64,000 bases of DNA from Lumbricus terrestris (taxonomy: Eukaryota > Annelida > Clitellata > Crassiclitellata > Lumbricidae). The number at the start of each line of letters is the position of its first letter. The stretch's first letter is position 1. Location: positions 23,166,830 to 23,230,829 of the forward strand of contig OX457039.1 in the NCBI GenBank assembly GCA_949752735.1, written 5' to 3'. The notes under the pieces are model-generated. The model was not told the origin of the DNA. It did not search any database and worked only from the letters and a program-made list of their open reading frames with translations. This document shows positions 29,163 through 40,505 of the stretch, piece by piece. The translations under genes and the position numbers were made by a program.

Positions 29163-30040
29163 TACACAAATATACTTTTTGCCGTCAATGTGTTACATCC
29201 TTGTGCATGTAATGTGGCACATCTGAGCAACAATTATATTAGACCTAACCTACATCTACAGCAGTGATGACGGGGTTAACATAAGAAAATTATTATATTT
29301 CTACAGTTGCGTTTCGGAGTAGGCCTACACTTATAAGTTATAAATGTGGAGGCCCCCTACAAACTTGAGGCCAGGCGCGTCTTAATGACATCTGGGTCTA
29401 CCGAGGTATCGCTTTGAAGGCCCCACTCATGTCTTATTATGGGCCCACCCTATTAGGAATTACAATGTTATAAACGCTGTGCTTAAGAAAGTAGCCAATA
29501 GGCTTACAAACTCTATGTACTGACCTGAGTCAGTTTAAGTGGCGTTACTTATGTACAAAATCAATAATATTTGTAGGCCTATTAGGTTTGCTGAAGGTGT
29601 AGGCCTGCCTGACTTTTGAGCAACTCGATCCGACTCCGATTTGGGGCCTTCAGTTTGTAAGTTGTAAATACATGAGTTTCAGAAATAAACATACACAATA
29701 GGCATAATGAGCAGCTAAATTTCATTTGTGAACCCCTTCAACTTGAGGCCCGACCTACCGAAGGGTTCGGAGGGCCATAGTGGCACTATCTCGACATGGA
29801 CTTGGCCCAAGACGAACAAAACTCGATTCTGCACAGTCATGGCCATAGTTCGAGCGGCTGGAAATGCCATTTCTGGGGACAACAACCCCTGAACGTCAAG
29901 TCCCAATTGGGTCTTGCTCCGAAGTATCTTTGTGATCCAGTACTCACCCCATTTTTGTCACTTCGCTGCGTCCTCTTAGGTCTCTGATTGGCTCGACGTC
30001 TTTGTACCCCGCGTCAGAACCGCCATAACCCAATCTAAGG
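29163..30040. other. No gene seen (FB2 interior)
   Basis: Sequence with frequent AGGCCTA words and short frames on both strands. Nothing recognisable. The same applies to 28584-29029. Confidence 0.5.
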
Positions 30041-30362
30041 TCGTAGCCAGGATTTGATTTCGGGGGATGTTTCCCGCCTGAAAAACTGATGACTTTTAGT
30101 CATCGGCCGAAATCTTCAGAAAATGTCATGAATTTCCCTTCCTGAAAAACTGATGACCTTTTTTTAGTCATCCGGCCGAAATCGTCAGAAAATGTCCCCA
30201 ATTAATTCAATTTTTTTCATTTTCCATTGGGGGAGGGATGTTTTCGTGGTTTTATTTCATGGTTTTTACATCATGTGCTCGTAAATGCATTCTATCATTT
30301 TTTCCATTTTCTATTTCGGGGGTGTTCAAACACCCAAAACACCCCCCTAGCTACGGGCTTGG
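30041..30362. mobile_element. MITE with AAGGTCGTAGCCAGG / CCTAGCTACGGGCTT ends
   Basis: The ends are inverted (AAGGTCGTAGCCAGGATTT and the complement of AAGCCCGTAGCTAGGG). The interior has two tandem units with CTGAAAAACTGATGAC and AGTCATC-GGCCGAAATC (30080-30200). Confidence 0.65.
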
Positions 30363-30540
30363 CCCAATCCTTATCATTTGCCTGCATAGGTCCCTCCATA
30401 TGGAATGGAGTCCCCCCCCCCCATCACTTCGCTCTGTCATCCTCTCTAGTATAGTAGTCTTTCGTCATCTTTCTCTCGTCTTAAAGCCTGCCTATTCTCT
30501 AGGTATTGCATGCACTGGCAGCGCTTCTGAACGTCTCTAG
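30363..30540 (+). pseudogene. L2-like RT C-terminus, heavily decayed
   Basis: Traces of GPxxWNGxPxxL (about 30396-30420) and a tail-like GGCAGCGCTTCTGAACGTCT (about 30510). No intact frame. Confidence 0.5.
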
Positions 30541-30547
30541 CTGCTAT

Positions 30548-30988
30548 TTAATTATAAAAGCGATGAACATAATGGTCAGATACAATGCGTTCGATTTTGT
30601 TCACAAGGGCAAGACCACCAAGCATCTCCTTTGAGATGGTGGATTCAGATGTCTTCAATTGGCAGTAGAGCTCTGCACTGGCGACAGTGACTGGGCGACC
30701 AATATACAGGCAGTGGCCAGTGTTTAATCTAGGCATCTTCAATTATTCATATGGAGGGAGAATTCCTTCTAGAAATGGCATTACCGCAGAAGAATTTGAG
30801 AAAATTATAGAATTTCCTGCTGTTTGGATTAGGAGCGGTTTCAGAACACGACCCTGGTCCGCTAAGATAGAAGTTAAGAGGTTCCCATCTGCCATTCTAC
30901 ACAGCTGTTTCAAATGGTGGGCTGTCTTCAGGTGAGAGCCTTGTCGGACAAGACGGTCCATCTTGGACGTAGACTTAGTCTCCCACAC
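30548..30988 (-). pseudogene. Unrecognised frame with one internal stop (about 146 codons)
   Basis: Two adjacent minus frames (30988-30743 and 30742-30548) are in the same reading frame, separated by a single TAA. The upstream part includes RQGSHLKTAHHLKQLCRMAD and GNLLTSILADQGRVLKPLLI. The downstream part includes NTGHCLYIGRPVTVASAELY. I do not recognise the family. It could be a captured host fragment or a transposon gene remnant inside FB2. Confidence 0.4.
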
Positions 30989-31303
30989 GGACGCAGTCTA
31001 GTGTGATACTGCAGCCGCACAAAATCCCAACAGGCCGGCGATGCGTAGTCTAGGTCAAGAACGGACATTTCCCCTGGACATATTCCCCGGACGTATCCCC
31101 CGACAATTACCCCCGGACGTCACCCCCATTTTGACTAGGAAATTTCCCCCCTCCCCCGGGCAACTGTACATATGGCACGTTAAGTTTAAAAACGGATGCC
31201 TTGAAGTAAACGATCACTCAGTATTCGTTAATAACTGAAATTCATATGAAACGATACATGTATACAATAAACAAAGGCCTTATGCGACGTAGCGTAGGGA
31301 CAT

Positions 31304-31632
31304 CATTTTTACCCTAAGACTTTCTGTCCAGGGACATTTTGTCCGGGACATTTTGTCCGGGGACATTTTATACGGGGACTTTTTGTCCGGGGACTTTTTG
31401 TCCGGGGACTTTTTGTCCAGGGACATTTTATCCGGGGACTTTTTGTCCGGGGACTTTTTGTCCGGGGACTTTTTGTCCAGGGACATTTTATCCAGGGACT
31501 TTTTGTCCGGGGACATTTTATCCGGGGACTTTTTGTCCGGGGACTTTTTGTCCGGGGACTTTTTGTCCAGGGACATTTTGTCCGGGACATTTTGTCCGGG
31601 ACATTTTGTCCGGGGACATTTTGTCCTAGCAC
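31304..31632. repeat. FB2 right terminal array
   Basis: Complementary array GGGGACTTTTTGTCC / GGGGACATTTTATCC, with more T-rich variant units than the left array, so the two arrays have diverged or been reshuffled. Confidence 0.85.
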
Positions 31633-31706
31633 CGCGTAAGGTCATCTATCGCACACAATCAATTTTTCCACTACAAGGTAATACACAGGCCGGCTTTTAC
31701 ACTCTC

Positions 31707-31744
<38 letters not shown>

Positions 31745-32655
31745 GCACACATACAGCCAAATTTCCCACTGCAAGGTAATGCACAGGCAATCTTTTGCAC
31801 CCACACACACATGAACTCTTATAATTACTAAGTTACAGATATATACTTTGTACAATTTTTCTAAATTAAGGTAGTAAGGACACATGAAACAACGAAGAAT
31901 GCACTCTGTATAAGACAAGGGCTTGAAATTCATAGTTGCAAAGTTGCAGGAATTGAACATTGGCACAGGCAAAATGATAAGTATGATAGTTGTGCGAGCG
32001 AATAGGACTTGGATTTTTCGAATTAGTTCAAAGTCAGACGCATGTCATTACCAATATACGAATTCAAACAGGCAAATTCACTAAGTATGAAATGCAGAGA
32101 TTGCATGGGGAACGATGTAAGAGGCAAAGCGCGGGGTGGGGAGAGGGGCACATTCTTCAGTTTGTGGAAACAAAGGCGTTCATTGTTTGCAATATGACAG
32201 TAATTTTGGTAAAGTTAGGTTTGCAGGCGGCGTATTACACGACTTTTTAGGGTTGAGCGTTTTAAGTTGGAGAAATTTGGGGTGGGGGAGAGTGTGCAGC
32301 ATTAGGATTTGCGAAAACAAAAGATGTGAAGCACTTGCGATGAGTCATCGGTTTCAGCAAAGTACGATTATATCGAGCGACAAATGCAAGTTAGGGTTGC
32401 GAGCGCCATATTACAAGTTGAATTAGGTGTAGCGGACACGCGCAACTTGGTCGAAACCTGTGTTCGACACATCGAAAATGCTAAGTTTCGAAATTTTGCA
32501 GGGCAAATTCGCGCGACGGCGGCACCCTTCGTGCGCTGCGGCGGCGGTGGCGCTGCGACCCGACCCTCACGAGCGACTTCGGCTCCTGCTGCGTGGCGAC
32601 GGCCGCGACATGCACTCCCAATCGATCGTGCTTTGACTCGTATGAAGCTAAAGTC

Positions 32656-32710
32656 TCATGCGTATTGTGGGTTATGGAAATTATTGAAAGATTTGTGCCG
32701 GGGCGTATTC
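32656..32710. other. FB1 loop (55 bp)
   Basis: The only non-palindromic sequence between the arms: left arm ends GCTAAAGTC (32655), right arm starts GACTTTAGC (32711). The loop reads TCATGCGTATTGTGGGTTAT and so on, with no gene. Confidence 0.8.
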
Positions 32711-33614
32711 GACTTTAGCTTGTACGGGTCAAAGCTTGATCTAATTGGGCGCGCATGTCGCGGCCGTCGCCACGCAGCAGGAGCCGAAGTCGCTCGTGAG
32801 GGTCGGGTCGCAGCGCCACCGCCGCCGCAGCGCACGAAGGGTGCCGCCGTCGCGCGAATTTGCCCTCCAAAATTTCGAAACTTAGCATTTTCGATGTGTC
32901 GAACACAGGTTTCGACCAAGTTGCGCGTGTCCGCTACACCTAATTCAACTTGTAATATGGCGCTCGCAACCCTAACTTGCATTCGTCGCTCGATATAATC
33001 GTACTTTGCTGAAACCGATGACTCATCGCAAGTGCTTCACATCTTTTGTTTTCGCAAATCCTAATGCTGCACACTCTCCCCCACCCCAAATTTCTCCAAC
33101 TTAAAACGCTCAACCCTAAAAAGTCGTGTAATACGCCGCCTGCAAACCTAACTTTACCAAAATTACTGTCATATTGCAAACAATGAACGCCTTTGTTTCC
33201 ACAAACTGAAGAATGTGCCCCTCTCCCCACCCCGCGCTTTGCCTCTTACATCGTTCCCCATGCAATCTCTGCATTTCATACTTAGTGAATTTGCCTGTTT
33301 GAATTCGTATATTGGTAATGACATGCGTCTGACTTTGAACTAATTCGAAAAATCCAAGTCCTATTCGCTCGCACAACTATCATACTTATCATTTTGCCTG
33401 TGCCAATGTTCAATTCCTGCAACTTTGCAACTATGAATTTCAAGCCCTTGTCTTATACAGAGTGCATTCTTCGTTGTTTCATGTGTCCTTACTACCTTAA
33501 TTTAGAAAAATTGTACAAAGTATATATCTGTAACTTAGTAATTATAAGAGTTCATGTGTGTGTGGGTGCAAAAGATTGCCTGTGCATTACCTTGCAGTGG
33601 GAAATTTGGCTGTA

Positions 33615-33706
<92 letters not shown>

Positions 33707-36700
33707 TGAGTGAGTGTAAAAGCCTGCCTGTGTATTACCTTGTAGTGGAAAAATTGATTGTGTGCGATAGATGACCTTACGCGTATGAGAAATGCATTAC
33801 GTGTTCGTTATTTGGATATGCCCGAGTCGGAAAAGTTGCGCAGGCGCCACCTTGGGAGCCGAAGTTTGTTCATTTTTGATAAATGCTGCAAGTGCGCCAC
33901 CTAGGGATTTGAAGATTGTGTGTTTCCATGTCTTTTGGATTCCTGTGTGTGTGAAAGAGCGAAGATGCGACATATTGTGAATTGAAAGATGTATACTTAG
34001 AATATTTGGATTTAGTCTCGCGAGAAAGGATGTGTATGTGTGTATGCTGTAGAAAGGCGCCCATGTTGCAACCGGCTGATAGCTCTGCTGTCCGATTCAT
34101 CGATTTTTGAGTTTCTGTGTGCTAGGAAGTAAGAAATGACGCCATCTTGGACGCGAAAGGTTGAAGTATTTGGCGGTTTTTGAGTTTGTGTTCACAAGAA
34201 AGTTAGAAATATCGCCATCTTGGAATTGAAAAGTTGATGTATTCGTTGGTTTCTAAGATTGTGTGTGTAAGAAAATAAGAAATATCACCATCTTGGGATT
34301 GGAAGGTTGAAGTATTCGCGGGTTTCTAAGATTGTGTGTTCAAGGAAATAAGAAATATCGCCATCTTGGAATTGGAAAGTTGAAGTATTCGTTGGTTTCT
34401 AAGATTGTGTGTGCAAGGAAATAAGAAATATCACCATCTTGAGATTGGAAGGTTGAAGTATTCGCGGGTTTCTAAGATTGTGTGTTCAAGGAAATAAGAA
34501 ATATCGCCATCTTGGAATTGGAAAGTTGAAGTATTCGTTGGTTTCTAAGATTGTGTGTGCAAGGAAATAAGAAATTTCGCCATCTTGGGAGTGAAATGTT
34601 GCAAGGTTCTTAAGTTTTTGAGTTTTCGCGTGCAAGGAATTGAGAAATGTCACCATCTTGGGAGTGGAAGGTTGAAGTATTCGTCGGTTTTTTGAGTTCG
34701 TGTGTGCAAGAAAGTTAGAAAGTTAGAAAGTTCGCCATCTTGGGAGTGAAATGTTGCAAGGTTCTTCAGTTTTTGAGTTTTCGCGTGCAAGGAATTGAGA
34801 AATGTCACCATCTTGGGAGTGGCAGGTTGAAGTATTCGTCGGTTTTTTGAGTTCGTGTGTGCAAGAAAGTTAGAAAGTTAGAAAGTTCGCCATCTTGGGA
34901 GTGAAATGTTGCAAGGTTCTTAAGTTTTTGAGTTTTCGCGTGCAAGGAATTGAGAAATGTCACCATCTTGGGAGTGGAAGGTTGAAGTATTCGTCGGTTT
35001 TTTGAGTTCGTGTGTGCAAGAAAGTTAGAAAGTTAGAAAGTTCGCCATCTTGGGAGTGAAATGTTGCAAGGTTCTTAAGTTTTTGAGTTTTCGTGTACAA
35101 GGAATTGAGAAATATCACCATATTGGGAGTGGCAGGTTGAAGTATTCGTCGGTTTTTGAGTTCGTGTATGCAAGAAAGTTAGAAATGGCACCATCTTCCG
35201 AAAGAAAGGCTGAGCGATTCGTCAGTTTTTGAGTTTGTGTGTGCAAGAAAGTTAGAAATGGCAGCATCTTGGGATTTGAAGGTTGCGAGGTTCCTAGGCT
35301 TTTTGAGATTGTGTGCAAGGAAGTAAGAAATGTCGTCATGTTGGGAGTGGAAGGGGCAAGGTTCTTAAGTTTTTGAGTTCGTGGATGCAAGGAAGTAAGA
35401 AATGTTACCATCTTCCGAAAGGAAGGCTGAGCGTTTCTTCGGTTTTGGGTTTGTACTTGCTTGAAATGTAGGAAATATAGAAGAAATATATAAGAAAATG
35501 GCGCTTGTCTACTATAGTTTGCTTAGTATTGTAAGAAATTCTGAATAATTGTCATAATTTAGTATAATTTAATTGTATTTATTGCTGTTATATACATATT
35601 TTCCAGTAATTTGACGAAAATTGATGATATTTTTGGTACATATGTAGCAATTAAATTCTTCTGAAGGGTTCATGTGTAGGTTTTAGCTGTTGCTGGAGGC
35701 TTAGATTTTATACATGTAAGTCAAATTTGTGTATTTGGCGGGAAGGCATGGAGGTTTGGAGGGTGTGGTGGAATGTGGATAGGATTTCTCGCCTTCTGAT
35801 TGGTCGCTCACTAGGTTTCTCGCTTTCTGATTGGCCAGCTCTTGTGTGTAAAATGAATATTTGTGAGTGGGGAGGGGTGGAATGGATGGTTGGAGTGTGA
35901 GGTTGAATGCCGTGGAGGATGAGAGATGCCATGCCTATGGAATGTAGCCTCCTGTTTGCGCCCTCTCTAAGTTTCTCGCTTTCTGATTGGTCAGCTCTTG
36001 TGTGTAAAATGAATATTTGTGAGTGGGGAGGGGTGGAATGGATGGTTGGAGGGCGAGGTTGAATGTTGTGGCGGGTGAAAGATGCCGTGCCTATGTGCTC
36101 TATTCTTCTGATTGGTCGCTCTCTATGTTTTTCGCTTCCATAATGTTCATATCTTGTGTGTAAAATGAATATTTGTGGGTGGGGAGGGGTGGAATGGTGG
36201 GTTGGAGGGCGAGGTTGAATGCTGTGGAGGGCGAAAGCTGTCATGCCTATGGGATCTATAGGGTTCGCAGCTCTTTGCTTGTCCGGTTCTTGTGTGTAAA
36301 ATGAATATTTGTAAGTGGGGAGGGGTGGAATGGAGGGTTGGAGGGTGAGGTGGAATGCTGTGGAGGGTGAGAGATGCCATGCCTATGGAATCTAGCCTCC
36401 TGTTGTGTCGCTCTCTAGGGTTCGCAGCTCTCTGCTTGGGCCGGCCTTGTGTGTAAAATGGCTAATTGTGGGTGGGGGAGGAGGTGGAATGGAGGGTGAG
36501 GGGGAAGGTTGTGGAGGGTGAGAGTATATGCTGAGTCATTTAGGGCTGATGTGGACCTTGCGCGGCTAAGTAGGGTTCAGTTTACATGTGAGGAATTGAA
36601 ATTTGAATGAATGGTGGGGAGGGTGCCGAGAGGTGGAAGCCAGTGCAGCTCCCATAATGCGCTACTGGATGCGTCCGATGAGTCATTTCCGGTCGGAGTG

Positions 36701-37163
36701 GGGCTTGCGCCACTATAGTAGATGTGCGCTAGAAGCACTAGTAGCTAGTATGCTAATTAGGTATATCCTAGAAGCGATTGTAGCCAAGTAGGTCGTTCCT
36801 GGAAGTGATTTAGTGATCTGTATGCTAATTAGGTATAGCCTAGAAGCTCTGGTAGCCAGGAAGGGCGTTCCTGGAAGAGTTCTAGTGGCCTGTATGTTAA
36901 TTATGTGTATCCTAGAAGCGCTATTGGCCTAGGTAGGGCGTTCCTGGAAGTGCGCTGGTGGCCTGTATGCTAATTAGGGCTAGCCTAGAAGCGCTATTAG
37001 CCTAGGTAGGGGTAGCCTAGAAGCCTAGGTAGGCGTGGCCTAGAAGCCTAGAAGCCTATAGCCTAGGTAGGCGTGGCCTAGAAGCCTAGAAGCCTAGAGG
37101 CGCCTTTCCTAGAAGTCGCCGTTCCTAGAAATGATTGTACTAGACGTAGTCTATCACTACTCA
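32711..37163 (-). repeat. FB1 right arm of the giant inverted repeat
   Basis: The mirror of the left arm without FB2 and without the 761-bp duplication. It includes a TG dinucleotide tract (33617-33710), the complement of the AC tract in the left arm. Confidence 0.85.
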
Positions 37164-37499
37164 TGTATCCACCGTTGAAAGAGCCTTCGTCCAGCTTCCA
37201 TTTCTTAAACATTATTTTCGTCAATCCAGCTTTTATTTCTTAAGTATTATTTTCATCAATCTAACTCGTATTTCATCAATAAAAGAACATTCATCCAGCT
37301 TCCAGTTCTTAGACAATATTTTCGTCAACCCAGCTTATATTTCACATTAAAAGAGACTTCATCCAGCTTTCATTTCATAATCGTTCTTTTCTTACAGACC
37401 TCTTAAAATTCTTCTTTTCATCATTTCATTTCAATCCAGTGGGCTTCAATTGCTCGTCGCCTTATTAACACACTGTTTATTTACCATTTTCGGTTCCCT
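37164..37499. repeat. CATCCAGCTTC motif array in FB1 right end
   Basis: Six or so irregular units such as TCGTCCAGCTTCCATTTCTT, TCAATCCAGCTTTTATTTCT and TCATCCAGCTTTCATTTCAT. It is present only in the right half of FB1; the left half has lost or never had it. Confidence 0.7.
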
Positions 37500-37710
37500 T
37501 TGGTCTTTCAAAACATGCGCCCTATGACTGCCTTTTCGTTGTACTCGTTTGCGCCCCGTTGATTACGCCCTTTTGATCACTCTTACAATATTTGTCTTTT
37601 CGCCCTATTGATTGTGCGCTCTGCAAACAATGCGCTCTCTTGATTTTCGCCCATTTGATTGCGCTCTTTTGATTGCGCTCTTTTGAAATTCGCCCTGTTG
37701 ATAGGATACC

Positions 37711-37719
37711 GTCCAGGGG
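37711..37719. repeat. FB1 target-site duplication, right
   Basis: GTCCAGGGG, the second copy. The first three bases belong to the mariner-derived hAT duplication and the next six are the start of the hAT element. Confidence 0.8.
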
Positions 37720-38514
37720 TTCTCAAACTATAGTACGCGTACCCCTGGGGGTACGCCAGGCGCCGGTAAGGGGTACGCGAAAAATTCTAGAAATATAAAT
37801 TTTCTTTGAGTTTATGAACTTTGTGTCCATCTTTCTTTGATTAGCAATGATTTTGAACGTTGCAACATATAACAGCATAGTCATTTATTTATTTCACAAC
37901 ATATAATTACATATACATATACTACACATGCAGTGCATGCAGCATATTTATGTTTAGGCCAATTACTATAATTTTGAAACAAATAATGCATAAGCTTAAA
38001 TGGTTGAAAGTACCAAAGTCAGAAATTCTCAGCTTGTAGAGCTCATTTAGGGTTGAGCTGACGGCCTAAAGATTAATTTTTGGTTTGTGATTCCTTTCAG
38101 CACGTTATATCTTTGTGAAACTAGTTTTTAAACTATTCCTGCTATAAAAAATATGGCCTAAATTTACGTTTGAAATTGACAAATATAAAACCAGATATTT
38201 TTAACCTGTGCTAGTCTAAACAAGCCTGCAGAAATATATAGGTCAGCTCTTCCTTTCAGGGGGTTTAGATCAATTTTTTCTTTTTGTTGATACGATCACA
38301 TGAATAAAGCTAAATGTAGCCTATATTTTAAATTTTGCTCCCTATATAATATAATATAATACACGATGTTACCAATGATTAAAAGGACTTTTAGTTGTCA
38401 CTGCAAGTGGACTTCGCAATGGTATTTTATTTCTGATCTGACTTTGCTGATGGTACGCCATCATTCTATTTTTTTACTAGGGGTACAATAAAAAATAAAG
38501 TTTGAGAACCCCTG
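37714..38514. mobile_element. hAT MITE (801 bp) hosting FB1 at its edge
   Basis: The inverted ends are CAGGGGTTCTCAAACTATAG on the left and the complement of CAGGGGTTCTCAAACTTTAT on the right. The subterminal GTACGCGTACCCCTGGGGGT is palindromic. The right duplication CTATAGTC is at 38515-38522. The left copy (23952-23959) has been carried away by the FB1 insertion, which landed across the left border. The interior has no coding capacity. Confidence 0.8.
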
Positions 38515-38522
38515 CTATAGTC

Positions 38523-38790
38523 GACTGGGTGAAGATCCAGTGAATTCGGTAGCCACAGTGTTGGAGGGATGAAGTCGTGCGTCTCTCGCTCCAGGAAAGA
38601 GACAGCATCGCGCGCTTGATGCGCCGAGGCGCCATCCTGTTGAAAGACAATAAGCTCACCCTGGGATATCCGGCGTATGTCTGACGGTGCCTTCTGGGCA
38701 AGAAGGTTGTCGGGATAGTAGGCCTATGCCCCATTCACTTTGACACCCGGCTCGATGCAATGGATTTCATTGCAGCCAAGCTTCGAGATG
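38523..38790 (-). pseudogene. Mariner-like transposase fragment
   Basis: One minus frame gives QGELIVFQQDGASAHQARDA, with the second catalytic Asp of the DDE/D triad in QQDGA, followed by FLERETHDFIPPTLWLPNS. The rest of the domain lies 14.5 kb away at 23770-23950. Confidence 0.7.
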
Positions 38791-38983
38791 CCGTTATATG
38801 AAAAATTGGTACATCTGTGTTTAACAAGGTAGTGCGGTGAAATGAGTCAGGTGAGGTGTAAAATTTATGTATATCATGAAATTTCAGCCATTTTGCCGTC
38901 TACCTACCAAAAGTTATTAAGATTGGTGGAAATTTGACGAAGTTCTGACAAAAACAAATTTGCACAGTCTTTTTTTAGACACG

Positions 38984-38985
<2 letters not shown>

Positions 38986-39035
<50 letters not shown>
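38986..39035. repeat. (TA)n microsatellite
   Basis: Pure TA run adjoining the mariner end GGTGTATATA. Mariner-type elements insert at TA. Confidence 0.9.
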
Positions 39036-39036
<1 letters not shown>

Positions 39037-39039
39037 TTG

Positions 39040-39440
39040 TCCATGCTGGATGCTTCTTTCCGTTAGAATTCTCAGTGCTGCAATTGCATCTCTTGTCCCT
39101 CTTCCCTTTTTTCCGGAAATTGATCGTTTCCAATGTATTTATCTTTTTCTGCTCTTGTCTGCAACCTTTTCGTGATGACTCTAAGAAGGATCTTTGATGC
39201 ATGGGTAATGAGGCTTATAGTTCGGTGGTCCTCAGGTGTTGTTGCTTTCGGGTTTTTTCTTGATTGGAATCATTATGGTTGGCAAGAAATCTTCCGGCCA
39301 CGCTCCAGTATTGTATATGTCTTGGCACAGCTGCACCAATTCCCCCATTGCCTTCTCTCCCAGGTTCCTCAGTATCTCTATTGGGATGTTATTTATTCCC
39401 TCTGGCTTTTTTCATATCACTGACTGCAGCCATGACCTCT
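39040..39440 (-). pseudogene. Non-LTR RT fragment
   Basis: On the minus strand, EEVMAAVSDMKKARGNK near 39440 and, after frameshifts, NFRKKGKRDKRCNCSTENSN near 39090 resemble the start of an RTE/Jockey-type RT (the KMKxGKAxGxD region and the GFRKGxGTRDAI region). Badly decayed; clade uncertain. Confidence 0.5.
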
Positions 39441-39550
39441 TCTTTAACGTGAACGTGCTTTATCACCGAACATCTGCAAACCTACAAAGTTGCAGCGTCT
39501 CCGAACAAAACCCCGTAACACCCGCGTTACGTTAAAGAAACAGACAAACT

Positions 39551-39982
39551 TTGACTGTAGAGCGCAGTCAACGGAACCTTCACATGATACTGCGATCACC
39601 CACTAGGCAGTTCACGAATACTGTATCACTCCCTGAGCTTTCACTCCGCAAACGGACGGTTGAACCCCGTGAGATCGATGACAGGGAAGAGGACCCTGAA
39701 AGATCGTCACCGAAAGCTCTCACAACCGAGTACAATAGCTTCAGCTATAAATCAGGATCGCCAAAAATCGTATTCGAACGGCCAACGCCGACGCTGTCAG
39801 GAGGACAGTCGAACACAACCGAAATCACTATGAACAAGTCACAGTACGCGCAGAGTAGTCGGTCACTACTCTACATTAATAGCACACTACACCACGTGGC
39901 AGGCTTTATTCCACCCAAAACCCGTCTCCAAGGAAAATGGCTACTTAACGATAGTCATAGTTACTCCCGCAAATTCCCGTAA
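39551..39982 (+). CDS. Unrecognised open frame (143 aa)
   Basis: An open frame rich in Ser, Thr and Arg, with an acidic stretch ([14 protein letters not shown]). No domain recognised. The surrounding sequence has no RT or transposase motif. It could be chance or part of an LTR relic. Confidence 0.25.
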   Translation: MTVERSQRNLHMILRSPTRQFTNTVSLPELSLRKRTVEPREIDDREEDPERSSPKALTTEYNSFSYKSGSPKIVFERPTPTLSGGQSNTTEITMNKSQYAQSSRSLLYINSTLHHVAGFIPPKTRLQGKWLLNDSHSYSRKFP

Positions 39983-40026
39983 CATTATTGATATCATTGT
40001 ACTTAACCTGTGGCGTGTCCGCCACA

Positions 40027-40078
40027 CACACACACATATACCTATAATTATATATATATACATATATATATATATTGT
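40027..40078. repeat. CA/TA dinucleotide tract
   Basis: CACACACACA followed by TATATATA runs. Confidence 0.8.
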
Positions 40079-40329
40079 ATCTCTAAATTTGGAACAGCTT
40101 AGAAAAATAGATCCCGAACCACAAGAAAGCTTATTTAGTTGGGTGGCTGTAGGCAGCTCCATGGTATTGACCTCTCCCAACTTGCTTCGCTCTTTCCTCA
40201 TATCTCCTTTTCCTCTCACAGTTCGTGATCTGGGACTAACCCTCGATTCTGAACTCACTCTGTCCCATCATGTGAACTTGGTTGCTTGGAGTGCCTATTA
40301 CCAGCTTCGTCAGCTCCAGGTGGTCTCCC

Positions 40330-40505
40330 GCTCTCTCTGTCTCTCTCTGTCTCTTTCTGTCTCTTTCTGTCTGTCTCTGTCTGTCTGTCTCTGTCTCTCT
40401 CTGTCTCTTTCTGTCTCTTTCTGTCTGTCTCTGTCTGTCTCTGTCTGTCTCTGTCTGTCTCTGTCTGTCTGTCTGTCTGTCGTGAGAGAGACAGACAGAC
40501 AGACA

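Larger units (their letters stand above)
28273..31632. mobile_element. FB2, foldback element with tandem-repeat termini (3.36 kb)
   Basis: Inverted termini of about 310-350 bp (28273-28583 and 31286-31632), each a tandem array of GGACAAAAAGTCCCC / GGACAAAATGTCCCC units. The 9-bp duplication CGCGTAAGG sits on both sides (28264-28272 and 31633-31641), and the uninterrupted copy at 27503-27511 gives the empty site. Interior: L2 tail, a MITE and an unrecognised broken frame. The long open frames in the arrays are simple-sequence artefacts. Confidence 0.85.
24127..32655 (+). repeat. FB1 left arm of the giant inverted repeat
   Basis: From TAGTGATAGACTACGTCTAG the left arm pairs with 37163 downwards. 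It contains, in order, CTAGG-rich repeats (24150-24560), about 125-bp tandem units (24770-25560), a short non-repeated part, about 78-bp tandem units (25860-27190), then the region that is duplicated and hosts FB2 (27464-32323), and a G/C-rich end (32330-32655). The coding-looking frames here are repeat artefacts. Confidence 0.85.
23966..37710. mobile_element. FB1, giant foldback element (13.7 kb)
   Basis: Both ends read inward GGTTCACTATCAACAGGGCG / GGTATCCTATCAACAGGGCG and continue with units of CAAAAGGGCGCAAT. The element is flanked by the 9-bp duplication GTCCAGGGG (23957-23965 and 37711-37719), which spans the mariner/hAT border. The arms pair over about 4.5 kb around a 55-bp loop (32656-32710). 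By eye they differ only by rare single-base changes and small indels, plus a tandem duplication and FB2, both only in the left arm. No transposase is seen, so it is non-autonomous. Confidence 0.85.
23566..38987 (-). mobile_element. Mariner-like DNA transposon relic, split by 14.5 kb of nested insertions
   Basis: The two pieces are 23566-23959 and 38515-38987. An inverted repeat of about 80 bp (CACCTCACCTGACTCATTTC at about 23579 and its complement at about 38843) marks the ends. The right end finishes with TTTTTTTAGACACGGTGTA, a mariner-style terminus. The minus-strand coding order is correct across the gap: VFQQDGASAHQARDAVSFL (DDE box, about 38640) continues into the C-terminal part near 23940-23770, which ends RRLRACVRVFGAHFEH. 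The transposase is broken by stops and insertion. Confidence 0.75.

Noticed and set aside
32384..32998. 204-aa frame across the FB1 centre
   Set aside because: It reads into and out of the palindrome, so its two halves are reverse complements. There is no domain and the mirror frame exists on the other strand.
23966..37710. FB1 or the arrays as a CRISPR array
   Set aside because: Unit lengths and lack of unique spacers do not fit, the genome is animal, and the arrays are clearly inverted-repeat termini of mobile elements.
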